Positions 19,562-31,252 are shown, counted from the first letter of the stretch. The stretch is 64,000 bases of DNA from Parahaliea aestuarii (GCF_008064635.1 NZ_VRYZ01000001.1:310001-374000); one strand, 5' to 3'. Numbers and translations: made by a program. The notes: generated by a model from the letters alone, not told the origin.

Positions 19562-20182
19562 ATGGCTCGATACATTGGTCCCAAGTGCAAGCTCTCCCGT
19601 CGTGAGGGAACCGACCTGTTCCTGAAAAGCGGTGTGCGCGCACTGGATAGCAAGTGCAAACCCGAAACTGCCCCCGGCCAGCACGGCGCCCGTCGCGGCC
19701 GCCTGTCCGACTACGGCGTACAGCTGCGTGAAAAGCAGAAGGTTCGTCGCATCTACGGCATTCTGGAGAAGCAGTTCCGCAACTACTACAAGGAAGCGGC
19801 CCGCCTGAAAGGCGCCACCGGTGAGAACCTCCTGCAACTGCTGGAATCCCGCCTGGACAACGTGGTTTACCGCATGGGCTTTGGCGCGACGCGCTCAGAG
19901 GCTCGCCAGCTGGTAACCCACAAGGCGATTCTGGTGAACGGCGCTGCCGTGAACATCCCGTCCTACCAGGTCAAGGCCGGTGATGTTGTTTCCATCCGTG
20001 AAAAAGCCAAGAAGCAGCTGCGTGTGCAGTCCGCCCTGGCCCTGGCCGCCCAGCGCGGTGAGCCCGAGTGGATTGAAGTCAACGCCGACAAGCTCGAAGG
20101 GACTTTCAAGTCCGCTCCCGAGCGCCAGGATCTGTCCTCCGAGATCAACGAAAACCTGATCGTGGAACTGTACTCCAAGTAA
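19562..20182 (+). CDS. rpsD: 30S ribosomal protein S4
   Basis: 206 residues, as in E. coli: [54 protein letters not shown]4-type RNA-binding domain [35 protein letters not shown]4 nucleates 30S assembly and in E. coli represses the alpha operon. rpoA follows after 40 nt. Confidence 0.97.
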   Translation: MARYIGPKCKLSRREGTDLFLKSGVRALDSKCKPETAPGQHGARRGRLSDYGVQLREKQKVRRIYGILEKQFRNYYKEAARLKGATGENLLQLLESRLDNVVYRMGFGATRSEARQLVTHKAILVNGAAVNIPSYQVKAGDVVSIREKAKKQLRVQSALALAAQRGEPEWIEVNADKLEGTFKSAPERQDLSSEINENLIVELYSK

Positions 20183-20222
20183 TCGGCGGATCCAGGACTA
20201 ACCTACAACTACAGGTGCCAGA

Positions 20223-21227
20223 ATGCAGACAGCAGTTAATGAATTCTTGACCCCGCGCGTGATCAATGTCGAAGAGAAGACCAGTTCACGCGCCCAGGTA
20301 ACCCTGGAGCCCCTGGAGCGTGGCTTTGGTCACACCCTGGGTAACGCATTGCGTCGCATTTTGCTGTCTTCCATGCCCGGCTGCGCCATCACCGAAGTCG
20401 AAATCGACGGTGTGTTGCACGAGTACAGCGCCATCGAAGGCGTTCAGGAAGACGTGATCGAGATCCTGCTGAACCTCAAGGGCGTCGCCCTGGTGATGAA
20501 CGGCAAGGACGAAGCTGAGCTGACGCTGAGCAAGAAGGGCCCCGGTGTTGTGACCGCCGCCGATATCCAGGTGGACCACGATATCGAGATCCGCAATCCT
20601 GATCACGTGATCTGCCACCTGAACGGCAGCTCAGAGATCAACATGCGGCTGACGGTAGCCCGTGGTCGTGGTTACTCCCCGGCGGACTCCCGTGACAACC
20701 CGGAAGAGGAAACCCGTTCCATCGGCCGTCTGCAGCTGGACGCCACCTTCTCGCCGATTCACCGCGTATCCTACGTGGTCGAGGCCGCGCGGGTTGAGCA
20801 GCGCACCGACCTGGACAAGCTGGTGCTGGACCTCGAGACCAACGGCACTATCGACCCGGAAGAGGCGATCCGTCGCGCCGCGACCATTCTGCAGCAGCAG
20901 CTGGCCGTGTTCGTCGACCTGGAAAGCGAGTCCGAATCCGAATCTGTGGTGGAAGAGGACGAAGTTGATCCGATTCTGCTGCGCCCGGTAGATGACCTCG
21001 AGCTCACGGTTCGCTCCGCGAACTGTCTGAAGGCCGAAAACATCTACTACATCGGTGACCTGGTACAGCGTACCGAGGTGGAGTTGCTCAAGACCCCGAA
21101 CCTGGGCAAGAAGTCACTGACCGAGATCAAGGACGTTCTGGCGTCGCGAGGCCTGTCACTGGGCATGCGCCTGGACAACTGGCCCCCCGCCAGCCTGAAA
21201 AACGACGACCGGGTGCTGAGCGTATAA
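20223..21227 (+). CDS. rpoA: RNA polymerase alpha subunit
   Basis: 334 residues (E. coli 329). The N-terminal domain for dimerisation shows [26 protein letters not shown]; an acidic linker ([16 protein letters not shown]) precedes the C-terminal domain with [53 protein letters not shown], which binds UP elements and activators. Standard place in the alpha operon, 65 nt before rplQ. Confidence 0.98.
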   Translation: MQTAVNEFLTPRVINVEEKTSSRAQVTLEPLERGFGHTLGNALRRILLSSMPGCAITEVEIDGVLHEYSAIEGVQEDVIEILLNLKGVALVMNGKDEAELTLSKKGPGVVTAADIQVDHDIEIRNPDHVICHLNGSSEINMRLTVARGRGYSPADSRDNPEEETRSIGRLQLDATFSPIHRVSYVVEAARVEQRTDLDKLVLDLETNGTIDPEEAIRRAATILQQQLAVFVDLESESESESVVEEDEVDPILLRPVDDLELTVRSANCLKAENIYYIGDLVQRTEVELLKTPNLGKKSLTEIKDVLASRGLSLGMRLDNWPPASLKNDDRVLSV

Positions 21228-21292
21228 TCGCTCCCGGTTCTGATACCAGATATTGCGTGCTGCGATAGCACTGAACACATAGGATTGGAAAA

Positions 21293-21679
21293 ATGCGTCA
21301 TCGTCACAGTGGACGTCAGCTCAACCGGAACAGCTCACACCGCAAGGCCATGTTCCGTAACATGACCGTGTCTCTGGTGGAGCACGAACTGATCAAGACC
21401 ACCCTGCCCAAGGCCAAGGAGCTGCGCAGCTACGCTGAGCCGCTGATCACGCTGGCCAAGAACGACAGTGTGGCCAATCGCCGCCTGGCCTTCGACCGCG
21501 TGCGCAGCAAAGAAGCTGTCGGCAAGCTGTTCAGCGAACTGGGTCCGCGCTACCAGGCGCGCCCGGGCGGTTACATTCGCATTCTCAAGTGCGGCTATCG
21601 CGCTGGCGACAAGGCTCCCATGGCCTACGTCGAGCTGGTCGATCGCCCGGTTGCGGATGTGGAGGGCGACGACGAGTAG
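21293..21679 (+). CDS. rplQ: 50S ribosomal protein L17
   Basis: 128 residues (E. coli 127): [45 protein letters not shown]...[30 protein letters not shown]. Last gene of the alpha operon, followed by a strong terminator. Confidence 0.97.
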   Translation: MRHRHSGRQLNRNSSHRKAMFRNMTVSLVEHELIKTTLPKAKELRSYAEPLITLAKNDSVANRRLAFDRVRSKEAVGKLFSELGPRYQARPGGYIRILKCGYRAGDKAPMAYVELVDRPVADVEGDDE

Positions 21680-21703
21680 GTCGTGGCCAGTACATATCCT
21701 CAG

Positions 21704-21730
21704 AAAAGCCGGGCATGTCCCGGCTTTTTT
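21704..21730 (+). terminator. Intrinsic terminator after rplQ
   Basis: AAAAGCCGGG and CCCGGCTTTTTT pair around CATGT, with a T-run after it, 24 bp past the rplQ stop. Confidence 0.9.
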
Positions 21731-21799
21731 GTGTCTGCTTTTTCTGGCTTATGGTGATTTTGGGCTGGTACTTCGTAGCCCGGGCGCGATCTGGGCGTA

Positions 21800-21879
21800 C
21801 GCCTCCCCGGACACGCTACGAGCACATCCCTGTGCGCTCGGCAGCGGCCGTCCATGGCCGCTGACGGTCCGGGGAGGCG
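21800..21879 (-). repeat. Structured repeat, copy 1 (three-way-junction fold)
   Basis: Thirteen-bp outer arms (21800-21812 and 21867-21879) pair perfectly and enclose two hairpins: CAGCGGCC/GGCCGCTG with loop GTCCAT (21842-21863) and GCACA/TGTGC around TCCC (21822-21835). Read on the minus strand it aligns with copy 2 at 21976. The 400-bp gene-free stretch 21731-22129 is mostly this repeat pair. Confidence 0.75.
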
Positions 21880-21975
21880 CACCCCCAGCTCACACCCTGC
21901 ATTTGTGCGAGATTCCTACAGGAGCGAAGCGCTGGTTCCGAAATATCCTCAGCCGGAGCGCGCGTGGCGCGCGGG

Positions 21976-22053
21976 GCCCTTCCGGGACCGTCAGCGGCAT
22001 GGATGCCGCTGTCGAGCCCCCATGGACGGGTTCACGGCGTGTCCCGGAAGGGC
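21976..22053 (+). repeat. Structured repeat, copy 2 (three-way-junction fold)
   Basis: Thirteen-bp outer arms (21976-21988 and 22041-22053) enclose CAGCGGC/GCCGCTG with loop ATGGAT (21992-22011) and a second CCCC/CGGG-type hairpin. Arm sequences differ from copy 1 yet stay paired, which points to a selected structure. It lies in opposite orientation to copy 1. A further GC-rich palindrome (GCGCGC-GTG-GCGCGC) flanks it near 21960. Confidence 0.75.
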
Positions 22054-22129
22054 TCCGGGTGCCGCGCGCGCGGGTTCAGGGCGAATATGGTCAGGTTGAT
22101 GCCTGACGAAGGGCTGATTTAAGAGTGGC

Positions 22130-23206
22130 TCAGACAGCACCCGCCAACTGGTGCAACTCAAAGCGCGTCCCCGCCCGTCCACTGATCTCCACCTTGCACT
22201 CCTTCCAGCCGTTCGGCACCGTCCAGGGCCGGGTGCTGGGGAAGGGCAGGCGCTGCTCGTTGCCGAGGCAGGCCAGGTAGATCCAGCTGATATCGCCGCG
22301 AACGTTCTGCAGATTGAAGGTGTTGCGGGTGAGGCGGGTCTCCCAGGAGCCCGGGCCGCCGCGATAGAGCGGTGTCAGCTCGCCTTTTGTCGCGATATCG
22401 GGATTGGCCTGAAAACGGGCCTGCGCCGCCTGCTGGGCGCTTTGTACCTTCTGGATCACTTCGTCGCCGGAACCGCGAATCATGATCTGGTTGAAGGTGG
22501 CCTGGGCGTCCGCCAGCTGGTTGTTCTCCAGTTGCAGGGTGTGCACCCGCGCCAGCATCAGCGCATAGTGCTCAGGTTCCACATAGGGGTTTTCGAAGCG
22601 GTTGCGATCGGCCAGGTTCTGGAACTCCATCACCCGCTTCAGGTGCTGCATTTCGGTTGCCGGGTCGTCCCAGCGGCTGGCAATGGACGCCGCCAGGATC
22701 TGGAATTTGACGTCTTCGAAGGCGTTGCGCCCGGGCATTTCCTTGAGCTGGGCGGCGAGATCGAAGGCGCCGTCGTAGTCGCCGGCGCGGAATTTCTCCC
22801 AGGCCTGCTCATAAGTTGAGCTGAAGGCCGGACTCATTTCCCGCGGGGTGTCCAGAATCCAGGTGTAGACGACCGGCCCGGCGGGCACCTCCACCGGGGT
22901 GCCGTTGCGAGTGGCGGGGCGAAAACGCATGGCCTTGAGCTGGTTCAGCATGTGGGTGTCGACGGCAGGGACACCGTTGGAACTCTGGATGGTGGCGTCT
23001 GCCACATTGCCCTCGGCGTCCACTTTGTAGGTGTAAACCAGCCAGGCTTCCTGGGTAAAGCTGGAGTCCAGGGAGGGGGAGCGGCCACTGATGCGCTCGG
23101 GCGGGACGAAACCGCCCTGGGCAGAGGTGGGCAGGGCGGCCAGGAGACTGCTGAAAGCCAGTACCTGGGCCAGGCTGCGCAGGATACGGTGAGGGTTTAC
23201 GCTCAT
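22130..23206 (-). CDS. Exported protein with a TonB C-terminal-like domain
   Basis: 358 residues with a signal peptide (about 1-30, ending ALPTSA-QGG). Residues about 50-115 resemble the TonB C-terminal domain: QEAWLVYTYKVDAEGNVADATIQSS, then LNQLKAMRFRPATRNGTPVEVP. The rest is helical with a possible TPR-like part (YEQAWEKFRAGDYDGAFDLAAQLKEMPGRN). It lacks TonB's proline-rich spacer and anchor, so it is unlikely to be the energy transducer. ATG at 23206 is chosen because AAGGA lies 9 nt upstream; ATG 23215 has no room for a ribosome site. It lies 48 nt after the kinase gene on the same strand and is probably cotranscribed. Function unknown. Confidence 0.75.
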   Translation of the reverse strand: MSVNPHRILRSLAQVLAFSSLLAALPTSAQGGFVPPERISGRSPSLDSSFTQEAWLVYTYKVDAEGNVADATIQSSNGVPAVDTHMLNQLKAMRFRPATRNGTPVEVPAGPVVYTWILDTPREMSPAFSSTYEQAWEKFRAGDYDGAFDLAAQLKEMPGRNAFEDVKFQILAASIASRWDDPATEMQHLKRVMEFQNLADRNRFENPYVEPEHYALMLARVHTLQLENNQLADAQATFNQIMIRGSGDEVIQKVQSAQQAAQARFQANPDIATKGELTPLYRGGPGSWETRLTRNTFNLQNVRGDISWIYLACLGNEQRLPFPSTRPWTVPNGWKECKVEISGRAGTRFELHQLAGAV

Positions 23207-23254
23207 GCTGGACATTCCTTATGGCCGGTAACCGCCTAGTCTAGCAGGATTCAC

Positions 23255-25528
23255 TCAGTAAGCGCCGAGGCGCCGGCGGTCATTGGCCGACTGGTATTCC
23301 ACTTCTTCCTGCAACTCCTTCCATACGGCCTGTTCCGGAGCCACTACCTGGCCATCGGCGATCAGACTGAGGGCGGTGTCCCAGGATTTGACCTCCATTT
23401 CTTCCCGTACCGCCTCGGTATAAGCATCCAGCAGGCGCTGACGCACATCGCGGGTTACCGCCATCTCCGGGAACTCCGCCATCAGGGCATCGTAACCCTG
23501 GCGGGCGGCATCCAGGTCGCCGCTGCTAACGGCCTGCAGGGCTTCACTGGCGCGGCGGCTGGCGGCGGCTTTGCGTGCCGCGATGGCGGCCTGTTCCTGC
23601 TGCCAGGCTTTTTCAAGGGCCGGGATGTCCGCCATCAGTGCGCTGGCCTCCGGGTGATCGGGCGCCCACTGCTGGACGACCGCCAGCTGCTCCCTGGCAC
23701 TGGCGTATTTGTGTTTTGCCACATCGCGCTGCGCTGCCGCGACGAGGCCGGCGGCGCTGGCAGCGAGACCCTCGGGCACACCCGGTGTGTTGGGTTCGGC
23801 GGCGGCAAAGGCTTTGGCTGCCGCAGCGAAGTCATTCTGCTTCAGCAGCGCCTGCCCCTCGCTGACCAGCTGCTGTTGTCCCCGGGCTTCGGCCAGGGCC
23901 GGAAGTTCCGCCAGTCGCTGTTTCAGGGTCTCCTGTTGCGGCGCGAGTGCGAGGGCTGCATTCAGCTCGCTTTCAGCGCGCGTGAAGTCCCCTTCCGCGA
24001 TGGCGTCGTCGGCTCTGGCGCCGAGGCTCTCGACGGCTTCCTCCAGCCCGCTGCGGGCATCGGCACTCTCCGGATCCAGGCGCAGCGCGGTTTGAAACTT
24101 GTCGCCGGCAGATGCGGGGTCGCCACTGTCGGCGAGGGCGCGGCCGTCCTTGAGCAGAACCTCGATATTCTGTGCGGTAACCCGCTGCACTTCTTCAGCG
24201 CCGCGTTGTTGCAGGGCTTCTCTCGCATCCAGCCAGTTGCGCTCCAGCTGCGCCACCGCGGCCTTGCCGGGGGCCAGGGCATTGGCCTCGTCGAGGAGTT
24301 CGCGGGCCCGCTCCAGGTCGTTCGCGGCGAGTGCGGTATTGGCTTCCCCGAGGAGTGCCTGTAGCTCCCCGTTCTGCACCGACAGATCCTCCGCGGGTAC
24401 CGGGTTCTGCTGTTGCAGGTACAGGTAGCCGCCGGCGCCGCCTGCCGCCAGCGTCAGCACGATAGCCGCCAGCGCCCACTTGCCAGCCCCCGAACGGCGG
24501 CGCGACGAACCGGTACGCCGCTCGTTGCGAATCCCGCTGATCATGCCGTCGGCGTGGCTCGAAGTGATCTGGTAGCCCCCGGAAACCCGGCTGCCGATGG
24601 GGCTGCCGGTATCGCTCCAGACCACCGTGCGATCGCTGTCCTGGTCACCGTCCAGGCGGGTGCCCATCGCCGGGGTCTTGCGTTGGGGGCTGTCGCTGCG
24701 CGGCTGCGTCAGTACGTCGTCGTCGCTGAACTGATTGCGCACTGCACAGAAGGCCTCATACAGCTCGTAGCCGGACTGGAAGCGGTCATCGGCCTTCTTC
24801 GCCATGCCCTTGTCGAGGAAGGGCTGGTAGGCGGCCAGGTGTTTGGGCAGGCGGGGAATCTTCTCGGTGAGGTGCTTGACGGCCGTACTGACGGCGGAAT
24901 CCGCCTCGTAGGGCACGGTTTTGGTGAGCATCTCGTAGGCCACCACGGCCAGGCTGTAGAGGTCTGAGCGGCCGTCCAGGGCAACACCCTCGGCCTGCTC
25001 CGGGCTCATGTAACTGGGGGTGCCCACCAGCAGGCCCGCCTGGGTCATCTGGGTGCTGGAGTCCGCCGCCTTGGCGATGCCAAAGTCGGCCAGCACAAAA
25101 TCGTCGGAGCCGCGGCGCATGATGTTGCTGGGCTTGATATCCCGGTGGACGTAGCCCTTGGCGGCGGCGTAGTCGAGGGCCGCGGTCATCTGCGCCATCA
25201 CCTGGTAGATGGTGCGCTGGTTCATGGCGCCGCGAATGATGTCTTCCAGATCGCCGCCGTGCAGCAGTTCCATGGAAATGTAGTTCAGGCTGCCGTAGAC
25301 GTTGACGTCGTAGATTTGCAGGATGTGGGGGTGGGACAGGCGGGCCGAGATGCGCGCTTCGCGGACAAAGCGTTCGGAGAAGGATTCGTCGGCGATTTTG
25401 TCGGTGTCAATGACCTTGATCGCCACTTCCCGGTCGAGATTGATATGCAGCGCGCGGTAAACGCTGGCCATACCGCCGCGGCCGAGCTGCTCATAGATCT
25501 CGTAACCCGGAATCTCAAACTTGGCCAT
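23255..25528 (-). CDS. Membrane Ser/Thr protein kinase with periplasmic helical repeats
   Basis: 757 residues. A Hanks-type kinase domain spans about 8-265: G-loop GRGGMASVY, lysine K38, HRDIKPSN (D130), DFG (D148), and GTPSYMSPEQ. A basic linker is followed by one membrane helix at about 350-371 (WALAAIVLTLAAGGAGGYLYL). The remaining 385 residues are alanine- and glutamate-rich helical repeats (TPR-like, for example LEEANALAPGKAAVAQLERNWLDAREAL) and should be periplasmic. This is the PknB-like layout with an unusual sensor part. It heads a probable two-gene unit with the TonB-C-terminal-like gene. Its substrates are unknown; a partner phosphatase is not in the window. Confidence 0.88.
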   Translation of the reverse strand: MAKFEIPGYEIYEQLGRGGMASVYRALHINLDREVAIKVIDTDKIADESFSERFVREARISARLSHPHILQIYDVNVYGSLNYISMELLHGGDLEDIIRGAMNQRTIYQVMAQMTAALDYAAAKGYVHRDIKPSNIMRRGSDDFVLADFGIAKAADSSTQMTQAGLLVGTPSYMSPEQAEGVALDGRSDLYSLAVVAYEMLTKTVPYEADSAVSTAVKHLTEKIPRLPKHLAAYQPFLDKGMAKKADDRFQSGYELYEAFCAVRNQFSDDDVLTQPRSDSPQRKTPAMGTRLDGDQDSDRTVVWSDTGSPIGSRVSGGYQITSSHADGMISGIRNERRTGSSRRRSGAGKWALAAIVLTLAAGGAGGYLYLQQQNPVPAEDLSVQNGELQALLGEANTALAANDLERARELLDEANALAPGKAAVAQLERNWLDAREALQQRGAEEVQRVTAQNIEVLLKDGRALADSGDPASAGDKFQTALRLDPESADARSGLEEAVESLGARADDAIAEGDFTRAESELNAALALAPQQETLKQRLAELPALAEARGQQQLVSEGQALLKQNDFAAAAKAFAAAEPNTPGVPEGLAASAAGLVAAAQRDVAKHKYASAREQLAVVQQWAPDHPEASALMADIPALEKAWQQEQAAIAARKAAASRRASEALQAVSSGDLDAARQGYDALMAEFPEMAVTRDVRQRLLDAYTEAVREEMEVKSWDTALSLIADGQVVAPEQAVWKELQEEVEYQSANDRRRLGAY

Positions 25529-25647
25529 GATTGAGGCTGATCGTCCCTGTCGAAGTCAGTCAGTAACAAGCTGCGGCGCGTCCGCTGCATCGCAGTGTAA
25601 ATTACTGGATTCCGGTTCGTCACACAAAAAGCGAAATCCCGACGCTA

Positions 25648-25668
25648 ATGTACCCAATTTGGATACAT
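25648..25668. promoter_or_regulatory. Operator-like 21-bp imperfect palindrome
   Basis: ATGTACCC-AATT-TGGATACAT reads almost the same on both strands (ATGTAyCC...GGrTACAT). It lies about 120 bp upstream of the kinase start in the otherwise featureless 237-bp gap 25529-25765. It could bind a dimeric regulator; no factor is identified. Confidence 0.4.
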
Positions 25669-25765
25669 ACCGGCGGGGAAAAGCGCTAATTTGTGCGCCA
25701 ATTCAAGATCGGGGTAATAAAGGCCAGCCGGGGTGAACTCTACAGACCCGCGGGCCGCCCGCCTG

Positions 25766-26443
25766 TCAGCCGGGCATGCGGCGCCGTCTGCGCAGCTGGC
25801 GGGCCATCAGCAGCAGTCCCAGTGCCATCAATGCCGGAACACCGGGGTTGGGGATGGGCTGTTCGCGCGGGTCGATGGGTACTCCGGTGGTCCAGATGCC
25901 GGCATTCGAGAGGCCACCGCCGCCGCCTTGCGCGCCTGTCTGGGAGAACTGCCAGGTGCCATTGTATTCACCGGGAGTGATCATGAAGGCGCCAAAGTCT
26001 GACAGGTTGTCGGTGGGGCCATGTCCCACATGCACCGTGAACACACCCAGGCCGAAAGTGTCCCAGAAGCCCGCTGCAAGTGTCCAGGTGGCTTCGATGT
26101 CCTTGTCGCCCCAGTTGCCGCTGGTCAGGCTCACGTTGAGCCAGTCCGAGTCGTCGCCATTGTCGGTCACATCGCCGCGCTTGGTCCACACGCCGCTGCC
26201 CGGCAGATCGAACACGCCGCCAAGGCCTTCAATGTCGGCGCTGGAGTTCGGGTTGCCCTTGCCGGTACCGCAGGCCTCTGCGCTGTCAAAGCTCCACTCT
26301 CTGGTGAAACTGCCACTGGAGGATTCGCAGGTCATGGGCGAGGCGAAGGTGTTGCTGGCTGCCGATGCCGCCAGCAGCACGAGGCAGGCCGCCGGCAGGT
26401 GGCCGGTTCTGCATATCAGCGAGCGTACAAACTTTAGTGTCAT
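25766..26443 (-). CDS. PEP-CTERM-like sorted surface protein
   Basis: 225 residues: signal peptide (about 1-36, cleavage near TFAS-PMT), a glycine- and aspartate-rich extracellular part, and a C-terminal sorting tail at about 197-225. The tail has PNPG, then the helix VPALMALGLLLMA, then RQLRRRRR, the motif-helix-arginine layout of PEP-CTERM proteins cut by exosortase. The motif is PNPG rather than the usual PEPG/A. AAAGGAA precedes ATG 26443. A sigma-54 promoter match lies about 105 bp upstream. The exosortase itself is not in this window. Cysteines C39 and C58 could form a disulfide. Body function unknown. Confidence 0.7.
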   Translation of the reverse strand: MTLKFVRSLICRTGHLPAACLVLLAASAASNTFASPMTCESSSGSFTREWSFDSAEACGTGKGNPNSSADIEGLGGVFDLPGSGVWTKRGDVTDNGDDSDWLNVSLTSGNWGDKDIEATWTLAAGFWDTFGLGVFTVHVGHGPTDNLSDFGAFMITPGEYNGTWQFSQTGAQGGGGGLSNAGIWTTGVPIDPREQPIPNPGVPALMALGLLLMARQLRRRRRMPG

Positions 26444-26546
26444 TTTCCGGTTTCCTTTGCTCCGCGCCGTCCGGTCGCCCCATCGAGACTGTGATGAGCT
26501 GCCTGGTCCGCTGCGCCGAGAGAATCTCTTGGGTCAGTGCATAAAA

Positions 26547-26562
26547 AGCAGGAACCATGCCA
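26547..26562 (-). promoter_or_regulatory. Sigma-54 (RpoN) promoter match
   Basis: On the minus strand TGGCATG-N4-CTGCT matches the consensus TGGCACG-N4-TTGCW, with GG and GC exactly 10 bp apart. The predicted start is near 26537, giving a leader of about 94 nt for the PEP-CTERM-like gene. No comparable sigma-70 promoter was seen in the gap. Confidence 0.6.
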
Positions 26563-26680
26563 ATTCAAAAAAGGCAATTTAAAACAATGACATACAGTTT
26601 TCATGCCGGGTCTTCGATATGCAGATGTAAAGCCCGGTGACACTTATCCCTGGGCGGGTTACCGTTGCCGGGAGGGGGCG

Positions 26681-29539
<2,859 letters not shown>

Positions 29540-29776
29540 GAGTCACCTGATACAGCGGCTGGGAGTCAAACGGCGCAGTATATGCCGCCGGCCGGATAGC
29601 TGGCAAAGTTGCTGTGTCGGGGTGGAACTGCAGACGCCAAAGAACACTCGAAATAGGGTAAACTGCGCGGCCGACACAACGCTGACAGTCATATACGGCT
29701 GGCGCGACGGGCCGGATGCATCCGGTTCACTTCATATCTCAGGTAGTGGGCAGTGCCCAACAGGACGAGCGATACC

Positions 29777-30106
29777 ATGGACATTATGGAAACCATCAAG
29801 GAACAGGTCGAGAGCAACCCCATCCTGCTCTACATGAAGGGTTCCCCCAACCAGCCCCAGTGCGGCTTTTCCGCCCGTACCGTACAGGCCCTTATGGCCT
29901 GCGGCGAGCGCTTTGCCTACGTCGACGTGCTGTCCAACCCGGACATTCGCGCCAACCTTCCAAAGTACGCCAACTGGCCCACCTTCCCCCAGTTGTGGGT
30001 GAACGGCGAGCTGGTCGGTGGCTGCGATATCGTGGCTGAAATGGCCGAAAGTGGCGAGCTGGAAACCCTGGTTAAAGAGGCCGCGGCGGCCCAGCAATCC
30101 GCCTGA
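29777..30106 (+). CDS. grxD: Monothiol glutaredoxin, Grx4 type
   Basis: 109 residues with the monothiol CGFS motif (C29-S32), the preceding [30 protein letters not shown] (glutathione-binding region) and a C-terminal helix. These proteins carry and hand over [2Fe-2S] clusters and partner BolA. ATG 29777 ([10 protein letters not shown]) is the family start; the frame is open 24 nt further up. Terminator downstream; bfd lies convergent beyond it. Confidence 0.95.
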   Translation: MDIMETIKEQVESNPILLYMKGSPNQPQCGFSARTVQALMACGERFAYVDVLSNPDIRANLPKYANWPTFPQLWVNGELVGGCDIVAEMAESGELETLVKEAAAAQQSA

Positions 30107-30156
30107 AGCCCCGGCAGCCTGCCCAGGCTTGCCGGGTTGGGTGACACCAGCGCACT

Positions 30157-30194
30157 AAAAACCCCGCGCGGCGCGTCGCCGGGCGGGGTTTTTT
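30157..30194. terminator. Terminator between grxD and bfd
   Basis: AAAAACCCCGC and GCGGGGTTTTTT pair around a GC-rich loop. The 5' A-run also makes it usable for bfd from the other strand. Confidence 0.85.
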
Positions 30195-30209
30195 AATAGA
30201 AAGGGGAAG

Positions 30210-30416
30210 TCAGGTTACGGCGTAGAACAGTTGCTGTTCGGCGCCGGGAAGGCTGTCCAGGGATTCGCGCACGATTTCGCGGGCGACAATGCCGCATTTG
30301 CCGCACTGGCTGGCGACGCCCAGAGCGCTGCGCACCTCGCGAATACTGCTGGCACCGTCCTGTACTGCCGCACGGATCTGGGTATCGGTAATGCCTTTGC
30401 AAATGCAGACGTACAT
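30210..30416 (-). CDS. bfd: Bacterioferritin-associated ferredoxin
   Basis: 68 residues with four [2Fe-2S] cysteines, C4-x-C6 and C38-x2-C41: MYVCICKGITDTQIRAAV and SQCGKCGIVAREIV. Bfd reduces ferric iron in bacterioferritin so that stored iron is released. The start at 30416 fits the family; an upstream in-frame ATG at 30446 would add ten residues (MQQYLTGGVP) that the family lacks. A Fur-box-like sequence lies about 40 bp upstream, fitting iron-starvation induction. bfr itself is not adjacent. Confidence 0.93.
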   Translation of the reverse strand: MYVCICKGITDTQIRAAVQDGASSIREVRSALGVASQCGKCGIVAREIVRESLDSLPGAEQQLFYAVT

Positions 30417-30457
30417 TGGGACGCCACCTGTCAGGTACTGTTGCATGGCAAAGTAAT

Positions 30458-30476
30458 GCTAATGAGAATGGTTGTC
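30458..30476. promoter_or_regulatory. Fur-box-like operator
   Basis: GCTAATGAGAATGGTTGTC agrees with the 19-bp Fur consensus at 14 positions. It lies between bfd and the divergent peroxiredoxin gene, about 42 bp before the bfd start. Confidence 0.6.
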
Positions 30477-30627
30477 AACAGTATTTAATGACAGAAAATT
30501 TAAGATTGCGCCCCGGGCTGCCCTTGAAATGGCCGCAGCCGCCCGCACTGTGTAAACTTCAACGCGCAATCCGCCCGGCGTCGCCGGGCATCTGCCATTC
30601 CCAAGCCAAACCAATGGAGTTAAGACA

Positions 30628-31230
30628 ATGGGCGTATTAGTCGGTAAACCCGCACCGGATTTTGATGTCGCTGCCGTACTGGGCAGTGGTGAAATTGTTG
30701 ATTCCTACAAGCGTTCCGAGCAGATGGCCGGCAAATACGGCCTGGTTTTCTTCTATCCCCTGGACTTCACTTTTGTCTGCCCGTCCGAGCTGATCGCTCT
30801 CGATCACCGTATGGACAAGTTCCGTGAGCTGGGTGTGGAAGTGGTCGCTGTGTCCATCGATTCCCAGTTCACTCACAATGCCTGGCGTAATACCCCGGTA
30901 GACAAGGGCGGTATCGGCGCTGTTTCCTACACGATGGCCGCTGATGTAAACCACGACATCGCCCGCGCTTTTGACGTTGAGTCCGCCGGTGGCGTGGCTT
31001 TCCGCGGTGCGTTCCTGATCGACAAGGAGGGCCTGGTGCGCTCCCAGCTGGTCAACGATCTGCCCCTGGGCCGCAATATCGACGAGCTGATCCGTCTGGT
31101 TGAGGCGCTGCAGTTCCACGAGGAGCACGGCGAAGTTTGCCCGGCTGGCTGGAACAAAGGCGACAAGGGTATGGACGCGTCTCCGGACGGTGTCGCTGCC
31201 TACCTGGCGGGTAACGCCGACAAGCTGTAA
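30628..31230 (+). CDS. 2-Cys peroxiredoxin (AhpC/Prx1 type)
   Basis: 200 residues. Peroxidatic cysteine C51 in FYPLDFTFVCPSE and resolving cysteine C171 in HGEVCPAGWNKG mark a typical 2-Cys peroxiredoxin that reduces hydrogen and alkyl peroxides. The start at ATG 30628 follows GGAGTTAAG. It is monocistronic and divergent from bfd. A downstream terminator at 31253 ends it. An AhpF-like reductase is not adjacent, so the reducing partner may be thioredoxin. Confidence 0.95.
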   Translation: MGVLVGKPAPDFDVAAVLGSGEIVDSYKRSEQMAGKYGLVFFYPLDFTFVCPSELIALDHRMDKFRELGVEVVAVSIDSQFTHNAWRNTPVDKGGIGAVSYTMAADVNHDIARAFDVESAGGVAFRGAFLIDKEGLVRSQLVNDLPLGRNIDELIRLVEALQFHEEHGEVCPAGWNKGDKGMDASPDGVAAYLAGNADKL

Positions 31231-31252
31231 GCCTTACCGGCAAGCAGTTGCG

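Noticed and set aside
22130-23206. True TonB energy transducer
   Set aside because: It has a cleavable-looking signal peptide, and lacks the proline-rich spacer and a C-terminal position for the TonB fold.
29540-29776. LexA (SOS) box for uvrA
   Set aside because: No CTGT-N8-ACAG was found in the uvrA-grxD gap, so SOS control is not claimed.
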